From Candidatus Methanoperedens sp. (GTDB taxonomy: Archaea; Halobacteriota; Methanosarcinia; Methanosarcinales; Methanoperedenaceae), in NCBI GenBank assembly GCA_012026795.1, contig VEPM01000019.1, positions 18,735 to 82,734 of the forward strand: a DNA stretch of 64,000 bases, read 5' to 3'. This document shows, in pieces, positions 59,038 to 64,000 of this stretch. Each line of letters opens with the position of its first letter. The stretch's first letter is position 1. The notes under the pieces are model-generated. The model was not told the DNA's origin. It saw nothing but the letters and a program-made list of their open reading frames with translations, and did not search any database. The position numbers and the translations under genes are program-made.

Positions 59038-61656
59038 ATGGACAAGATGACACCTGCGATGAAGCAGTATTACGAGGCAAAGGAAAAGCATAAAGATGCC
59101 CTGATTTTTTTCAGGATGGGCGATTTCTATGAGTCTTTCGGGGAAGATGCTAAATTAATAGCAAAAGAACTTGAAATAACACTCACATCAAGAGGCAGGG
59201 ATAAAGAGGGCGGGGATATGCCGCTTGCAGGGATTCCCCATCATGCGGTTGATTCATACCTTCCTAAACTCATAAAGAAAGGGTATAAGGTCGCAATATG
59301 TGAGCAGCTTGAAGACCCGAAAATGGCAAAAGGCGTAGTGAAAAGAGGGGTTATCAGGGTCATCACGCCAGGGACTGTAATTGATTCATCTCTTGTTTCT
59401 GACCAATCCAACAATTATCTTATGTCAATATCGGGTGAAGGCACAGAATATGGGATATCATTCCTGGATGTCAGCACTGGCGAATTCCTGGCAACCCAGT
59501 TTTCTGATAATAATTCATACGACAAAATAATAAGCGAAGCATCCCGGATGCATCCTGCTGAATGCATACTTGCTCCCGGGCTTTTCGATAATAAGAAATT
59601 AAAAGACCGTTTGAGCCGGCTTAATATAATCATCAATAAATTCGATACGGAAGCTTTTGATCTTAAAAGCGCACGGGAACACCTTCTTAAACATTTTGGT
59701 GTGATGACCCTTGAAGGTATGGGATGTGAAAAACTCAAATTTGCGATTGAGGCATCCGGCGCCTCTCTCCTGTATGCAAAAACAACCCAGATGAGGGACC
59801 TGAATCATATCCAGTCAATGAGGACATATTCCGAAAATGAATTCATGGTGCTTGATTCGATAACACTGAGGAATCTTGAAATTATCCAGGGTATCAGGGG
59901 TGAGGCGGGTGATTCATTATTATCTGTCATTGACCATACAAAAACACCAATGGGAAGACGCCTGCTCCGGAAATGGGTTCTTTTACCATTGATTTCTGTG
60001 AGCAAAATAACACAAAGGCAGGATGCCATTGATGAGATCATCAAAAAAACGCTTCTGCGTTATGATCTGCGCTCCCAGCTTTCACATATTCGTGACATAG
60101 AGCGCCTTATCGGGCGGATCGTATATGGCAACTCAAATGCCCGGGATTTGATAGCACTTAAAGTCTCTCTTCTTACCATACCTGGAATCATAAAATCACT
60201 TAAAGAAAGCGATGTAAGGTCAGGGCTTTTATTGAACATATTGGAAAGGCTGGGTGATCATCAGGATATTGTTTCACTGCTTGACAGGGCGCTTGTTGAT
60301 GACCCGCCGGTTACAGTTCGCGAAGGCGGGATGATAAAGGAAGGGTATAATGAAAAGCTTGATGAACTCAAGGAAATGTCAATTCACGGGAAAGACTGGA
60401 TCGCCAGGATGCAGCAAAAAGAACGTGACAGGACAGGAATAAAATCCCTGAAGATCGGATATAATTCGGTTTTCGGGTATTATATCGAGGTCACAAAAAC
60501 CAATCTCTCGCAGGTTCCTTCGGACTATATCAGGAAACAAACAACCGCAAACAGTGAACGCTTTTACACGCCTGAACTGAAGGAAAAGGAAGCGATGATA
60601 CTTTCTGCCGATGATAAACGAACGGCCCTTGAATTTGAGTTATTTACAGAGATCAACTATTTTATTGCCGGAAAGTCCAGGGAATTGCAGATCACAGCCA
60701 ATGCACTCGGAGAAATCGATGTCATTTCAAACCTTGCAGAAATGGCTGTGAATAACAAATATGTACGGCCCGAAGTAAATGATAACTGCAATATTTTGAT
60801 AAGGGACGGAAGGCATCCTGTAATAGAATATGCTATTCCGGGCGGGTTTGTCCCGAATGATACTCATATGGATTGCCAGGATAACCAGTTCCTGCTCCTG
60901 ACCGGGCCGAACATGGCCGGGAAATCCACATTCATGAGACAGACGGCACTGATAGTTATAATGGCGCAAATCGGCAGTTTTGTTCCTGCATCTTTTGCTT
61001 CCATCGGCCTTGTTGACAGGATTTTTACACGTGTAGGGGCTTTTGACGATCTTGCAAGCGGACAGAGCACTTTTATGATAGAAATGGTGGAGCTTGCAAA
61101 TATCCTCAACAATGCGACGCCCAGGAGCCTGATACTCCTTGATGAGATCGGAAGGGGCACAAGCACTTACGATGGTTACAGCATAGCAAAAGCAGTGGTT
61201 GAATTTATTCATAATAAGGATCGTGTTGGTGTGAGGTCGCTTTTTGCCACGCATTATCACCAGCTTACAGCATTGAGCGGGGTTTTAAAGCGGGTGAAGA
61301 ATTACCATGTCGCAGTGAAAGAAGAAGGCAATGACCTTGTGTTCCTCCGTAAGATAATTCCGGGCGCAACCGATAAAAGTTATGGCATCCACGTTGCAAG
61401 GCTTGCAGGAGTGCCTCTTAAGGTGACACAGAGGGCAAAAGAGATTTTAAAAGAAGTGGAGAATGGGAGCAGCATAGGCAGCAGGGGGAAAGACAGCGCG
61501 AAATATACACAGATGATGCTTTTTGATTCGGATAGTACTGGTTCTGTAAAAGAATCACCAGTGGTTGAGGAACTCAGGAAACTCAATGTTGATGCGATGA
61601 CGCCCCTTGAGGCGCTTAATGCGCTTGCTGATTTGAAAAAGAAGGTGGGCGGATGA
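59038..61656 (+). CDS. mutS: DNA mismatch repair protein MutS (MutS1)
   Basis: 872 aa. Mismatch-contact motif FFRMGDFYESFGEDAK (Phe-x-Glu) at residues ~24-40, lever/clamp domains, and the ATPase with Walker A GPNMAGKST, Walker B LILLDEIGRGTSTYDG, and THYHQL. C-terminal tail VVEELRKLNVDAMTPLEALNALADLKKK is the MutL/dimer region. It is a full-size bacterial-type MutS1, a family found in few archaea besides Methanosarcinales, probably acquired. No MutL is adjacent; the first ~30 bases downstream lead into the repeat region. Confidence 0.96.
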   Translation: MDKMTPAMKQYYEAKEKHKDALIFFRMGDFYESFGEDAKLIAKELEITLTSRGRDKEGGDMPLAGIPHHAVDSYLPKLIKKGYKVAICEQLEDPKMAKGVVKRGVIRVITPGTVIDSSLVSDQSNNYLMSISGEGTEYGISFLDVSTGEFLATQFSDNNSYDKIISEASRMHPAECILAPGLFDNKKLKDRLSRLNIIINKFDTEAFDLKSAREHLLKHFGVMTLEGMGCEKLKFAIEASGASLLYAKTTQMRDLNHIQSMRTYSENEFMVLDSITLRNLEIIQGIRGEAGDSLLSVIDHTKTPMGRRLLRKWVLLPLISVSKITQRQDAIDEIIKKTLLRYDLRSQLSHIRDIERLIGRIVYGNSNARDLIALKVSLLTIPGIIKSLKESDVRSGLLLNILERLGDHQDIVSLLDRALVDDPPVTVREGGMIKEGYNEKLDELKEMSIHGKDWIARMQQKERDRTGIKSLKIGYNSVFGYYIEVTKTNLSQVPSDYIRKQTTANSERFYTPELKEKEAMILSADDKRTALEFELFTEINYFIAGKSRELQITANALGEIDVISNLAEMAVNNKYVRPEVNDNCNILIRDGRHPVIEYAIPGGFVPNDTHMDCQDNQFLLLTGPNMAGKSTFMRQTALIVIMAQIGSFVPASFASIGLVDRIFTRVGAFDDLASGQSTFMIEMVELANILNNATPRSLILLDEIGRGTSTYDGYSIAKAVVEFIHNKDRVGVRSLFATHYHQLTALSGVLKRVKNYHVAVKEEGNDLVFLRKIIPGATDKSYGIHVARLAGVPLKVTQRAKEILKEVENGSSIGSRGKDSAKYTQMMLFDSDSTGSVKESPVVEELRKLNVDAMTPLEALNALADLKKKVGG

Positions 61657-62043
61657 TAGTACAACTAAGGGCTTACTAAAAGCCGCAAGCATACTTGGAT
61701 TCTTCTCAAGAAGAGTAATCTGGACGCAGATAAATGCAGATACGAATCATAATTTTTGGGCGCGCAGGTTTTTGACTTTTTTGCTGCATCCGGCATATTA
61801 ACCGCAGATGAACACAGATAAACACAGATATACATCATGATTTTGGGCGCGCGGGAATTTATATATTATATGATAATTTAGATTGTAACCGTAATATCAA
61901 TGTGATTTTCAGAGAGCGCAGTAATAAATCTGCGTTCATCTGCGATTAGATAAGTTATTTTTGCACAAGCTCTAAGGATGGACAGGATTTTCTGTTCGAG
62001 TCAGGCACTATATACATATATCAATGTGTCAATTTAAACCTCC
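61657..62043. repeat. 387-base gap with 'CGCAGATgaacaCAGAT' repeats
   Basis: Gene-free stretch between mutS and truA. A copy at 61722-61768 (GACGCAGATAAATGCAGATA, then ATCATAATTTTTGGGCGCGC) and a second at 61799-61854 (ACCGCAGATGAACACAGATA, then ATCATGATTTTGGGCGCGC) are direct repeats about 80 bases apart. A third, inverted, at 61925-61947 (AAATCTGCGTTCATCTGCGATT) could pair with the 61800-61822 copy. No open frame I can support. A TATA-like TATATACATATA sits close before truA (about 62010-62021). Confidence 0.65.
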
Positions 62044-62862
62044 ATGCGAATAGCCATGAAAGTTGGATACATCGGCACAGATTATCATGGATTCCAGATA
62101 CAGCCTGGTGTGAAAACTATTGAGGGTGAGCTTTTTGCATCCCTTGTGAAACCGGGTCTCATCAAAAGCCCCCATGAGGCAAATTATATCGCATCAGGAA
62201 GAACCGACAAAGGAGTTCATGCACTCGGTCAGGTGATAGCGTTTGATACGCCTGAATCAGGTTTAGCGATCCCCGCGGCTATCAACAGCAATCTTCCCGG
62301 AACAATATGGACATGGGCAAGAGCGCAGGTGCCTGATAATTTTGATCCTCGCCGCCATGCAAAATCCAGGGAATACATGTATATCATGCCAGGGAAATTG
62401 GATATCTCTCTTATGAAAAGTGCATCAGGATTAATAGAAGGCAAACATGATTTTTCAAATTTTATCACTCCTGAGAAAGGACGAAACAGTTCAACCGTAG
62501 TTTATAGTTTAAATATCCGCACAGTAGGTGAGTTCACGATCATGGATATAAGCGCAGACCATTTTCTATGGCACATGGTCAGGAAAATTGCAACAGCATT
62601 GAAAATGATAGGAAGTGGGAAAAGGGATATTCCGTGGCTTGAAAAGATGCTTCAGCCTTCGCAATTCCATGAAGCGCTGGAGCCGGCCCCTGCTCACGGG
62701 CTGATCCTGAAGAATGTGGAATACAGGGATATTGACTGGAAAGATGATGCATATGCAAAAAAGAAGACATCGGATAACCTGGAAGATGAGTTCTTATGGC
62801 ATAGAGTAATGGCGCAAATGCTAAATGAACTTAAAAAAGACATGACATTAAAAACGGAATAA
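62044..62862 (+). CDS. truA: tRNA pseudouridine(38-40) synthase TruA
   Basis: 272 aa. Conserved Asp in YIASGRTDKGVHALGQVIAF, plus KVGYIGTDYHGFQIQP, FDPRRHAKSREYMYIM and ISADHFLWHMVRKIATAL, all in the family order. It modifies U38-U40 in the anticodon arm of many tRNAs. Followed after 5 bases by a tRNA methyltransferase gene, so a small tRNA-modification operon. Confidence 0.95.
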   Translation: MRIAMKVGYIGTDYHGFQIQPGVKTIEGELFASLVKPGLIKSPHEANYIASGRTDKGVHALGQVIAFDTPESGLAIPAAINSNLPGTIWTWARAQVPDNFDPRRHAKSREYMYIMPGKLDISLMKSASGLIEGKHDFSNFITPEKGRNSSTVVYSLNIRTVGEFTIMDISADHFLWHMVRKIATALKMIGSGKRDIPWLEKMLQPSQFHEALEPAPAHGLILKNVEYRDIDWKDDAYAKKKTSDNLEDEFLWHRVMAQMLNELKKDMTLKTE

Positions 62863-62867
62863 TTGAT

Positions 62868-63884
62868 ATGTTGATAGCATTTGAACTTTCAGGGGAACAC
62901 AATACCATTCCCGGATCAGAAGTACTTTCATGCCTCAGGTCGCTAAATGCCGATTTCCAGGTTTGCCATTTACTTGATGGGTGCCTTGTTATCGATCTGA
63001 ATACAAGGGCAGAAGAAATAGTTGAAAATATTTCAAAAAGGCTTGCAATGACACATCACATCACCAGAGTCCTGGGTATAGGCGTGTCGAGTGAACCGGA
63101 AATTGTGAATCTTGTTGAAAAAAATATGCCGGACTTTGAAGGGACATACAATATCCGTGTCAAACGGGTAAGAGACCACCCTGCAATAAACACTGAATCG
63201 ATGGAGAGGCAAATCGGAGGTATTTTTTACAAAAAAGGAAAACGTGCAAACCTGAAAAATCCACAAATACAGTTCAGGGTAGTGCTTACGGAAGATAAAA
63301 GCATTTTCTCCAGCCTGATTTGTTCAATTGACCGCAGTATTTTCGAAGCGCGAAAACCACATTTCAAGCCTTTTTTTTATCCTGGTGTCCTGATGCCAAG
63401 GGTTGCAAGAGCGCTTGTGAATATTTCAATGCCGCAGGAAATCCTCTTAGACCCATTCTGCGGAACCGGGGGAATTCTTGTGGAAGCCGGGTTGATTGGT
63501 ATAAAAGTGATAGGCGGGGACATGCAAAGGAAAATTCTGCTTGGCGCAAAAATGAACCTTGACCATTATAATGCAAATTATTCATTAATGTATGAAGATG
63601 CATGCCGCCTTGCGCTTCGTGATCAAAGTGTTGACGCTGTGGTCACGGATCCGCCATACGGAAGATCTGCAGCAATTAAAGCCGAATCCCTTGAAATTAT
63701 GCTCGCCATATCCATGAAAGAGATATATCGCGTTTTGAAGCCGGGGAAACGTGCGGTCTTTGTTTCCGAGCGCCTCATCGAAGCGATTGCAAAGGATGCG
63801 GGTTTTGAGGTGGTAGAGACGCATTTACAAAGAGTGCATAAGAGCCTTACCCGACGGATACTGGTACTTGAAAAACCGGTTTAA
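62868..63884 (+). CDS. tRNA (guanine10-N2)-dimethyltransferase (THUMP-containing, TIGR01177-like)
   Basis: 338 aa. The N-terminal ~150 residues are a THUMP-type tRNA-binding domain (FELSGEHNTIPGSEVLSCLR ... VKRVRDHPAINTESMERQIGG). The catalytic half has a Rossmann methyltransferase with LLDPFCGTGGILVEAGLIG, then a DxxPPYG motif (VVTDPPYGRSAAIK) specific for N2-guanine methylation. The C-terminus ends RRILVLEKPV. Archaeal Trm-G10 methylates G10 in tRNA. Operon with truA. Confidence 0.93.
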   Translation: MLIAFELSGEHNTIPGSEVLSCLRSLNADFQVCHLLDGCLVIDLNTRAEEIVENISKRLAMTHHITRVLGIGVSSEPEIVNLVEKNMPDFEGTYNIRVKRVRDHPAINTESMERQIGGIFYKKGKRANLKNPQIQFRVVLTEDKSIFSSLICSIDRSIFEARKPHFKPFFYPGVLMPRVARALVNISMPQEILLDPFCGTGGILVEAGLIGIKVIGGDMQRKILLGAKMNLDHYNANYSLMYEDACRLALRDQSVDAVVTDPPYGRSAAIKAESLEIMLAISMKEIYRVLKPGKRAVFVSERLIEAIAKDAGFEVVETHLQRVHKSLTRRILVLEKPV

Positions 63885-64000
63885 TTAGTTTAGATAATTT
63901 GTAGGACTTACGCGGTTAACGTCAACCAACTGTATTTAGCATAATTTTAATATCAAGTTCGTACAAATAATTTTTGAAACAATAAAATTATGCAAAAGCA
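63885..64000. other. Right edge of window, no gene seen
   Basis: AT-rich DNA after the methyltransferase stop. GTAGGACTTACGC at 63901-63913 resembles the terminal sequence often seen at insertion-sequence ends in archaea and cyanobacteria (memory-based resemblance only), followed by GGTTAACGTCAACC, a palindromic GTTAAC/GTTGAC-like element. Nothing else supportable. Confidence 0.25.

Noticed and set aside
1..64000. CRISPR array, rRNA genes, prophage or complete IS element
   Set aside because: No evenly spaced repeats, no rRNA-like sequence, no transposase or phage structural genes were found on either strand.

Overview
The window is a stretch of an archaeal chromosome with dense gene packing, AT-rich intergenic DNA and many TTG/GTG starts next to good Shine-Dalgarno sequences. 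Archaeal hallmarks are aIF2-gamma, RNA polymerase Rpo7 and Spt4, ribosomal proteins S24e and S27ae, the DNA polymerase D small subunit, archease plus RtcB, both halves of F420 (FO) synthase (CofG, CofH), pyruvoyl arginine decarboxylase and a THUMP-type tRNA G10 methyltransferase. A class III PHA synthase (PhaC and PhaE), a CcmE of the Cys/Tyr type, a Ni carbon monoxide dehydrogenase, a Tat-exported multicopper oxidase and a family of 'GWCPNA' membrane proteins resembling the Methanosarcina DUF1673 group together suggest Methanosarcinales, most likely a Candidatus Methanoperedens (ANME-2d) relative. That placement is inference, not proof.

Layout. 1-4.5 kb: a P-type cation ATPase cut by the window edge, LarB, an NfeD/SPFH membrane pair and a GNAT enzyme. 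4.5-8 kb: the conserved archaeal information-processing cluster aIF2-gamma, PIN protein, Rpo7, Spt4, dephospho-CoA kinase, S24e, S27ae. 8-10.6 kb: a small regulator, archease and RtcB. 10.6-15.2 kb: ThiC, converging with a proton-pumping pyrophosphatase, then a LolA-like lipoprotein. 15.3-20.4 kb: accessory small membrane proteins, including a seven-gene, tightly overlapping operon of 'GWCPNA' and PH-like membrane proteins led by a helix-turn-helix regulator whose start codon lies against a perfect palindrome. 20.6-25.1 kb: flavin amine oxidase overlapping a tRNA-Leu, TatC, NadX and NadC (NAD synthesis), tRNA-Pro. 25.3-34.7 kb: multicopper oxidase, thioredoxin-like protein, an LigB-type dioxygenase/unknown/ferritin-like operon, a DedA-like protein, a NatAB-type ABC exporter, a radical SAM/SPASM protein and two further HTH regulators, each with its own palindrome. 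34.9-38.9 kb: CofH, CofG, PhaE, tRNA-Leu. 39-43.4 kb: a broken HEAT-like gene, an SsuABC-type ABC importer, DUF1284 and HisAF-related proteins. 43.5-48.8 kb: CooS, an H-NOX heme sensor, flavin reductase, small unknown genes, DUF473 and a PAC2 protein. 48.9-57.5 kb: DNA polymerase DP1, RNase H-like exonuclease, TauE/SafE permease, CcmE, adenine deaminase, phosphoribosyltransferase, a peptide-deformylase-like protein, GYD protein, PhaC, arginine decarboxylase. 57.7-64 kb: APC permease, MutS, a repeat-rich gap, TruA and the tRNA G10 methyltransferase.

Genes that probably work together: archease with RtcB (tRNA ligation); CofG with CofH (deazaflavin); NadX with NadC; PhaC with PhaE, although 17 kb apart; TatC with the Tat-dependent oxidase; adenine deaminase with the phosphoribosyltransferase (purine salvage). 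The best candidates for something undescribed are the autoregulated 'GWCPNA' operon, the archaeal H-NOX, and the peptide-deformylase-like protein. No rRNA, CRISPR array, prophage or complete insertion sequence was seen. Two places (1554-1558 and 39052-39395) look like single-base frameshifts and may be sequencing errors.
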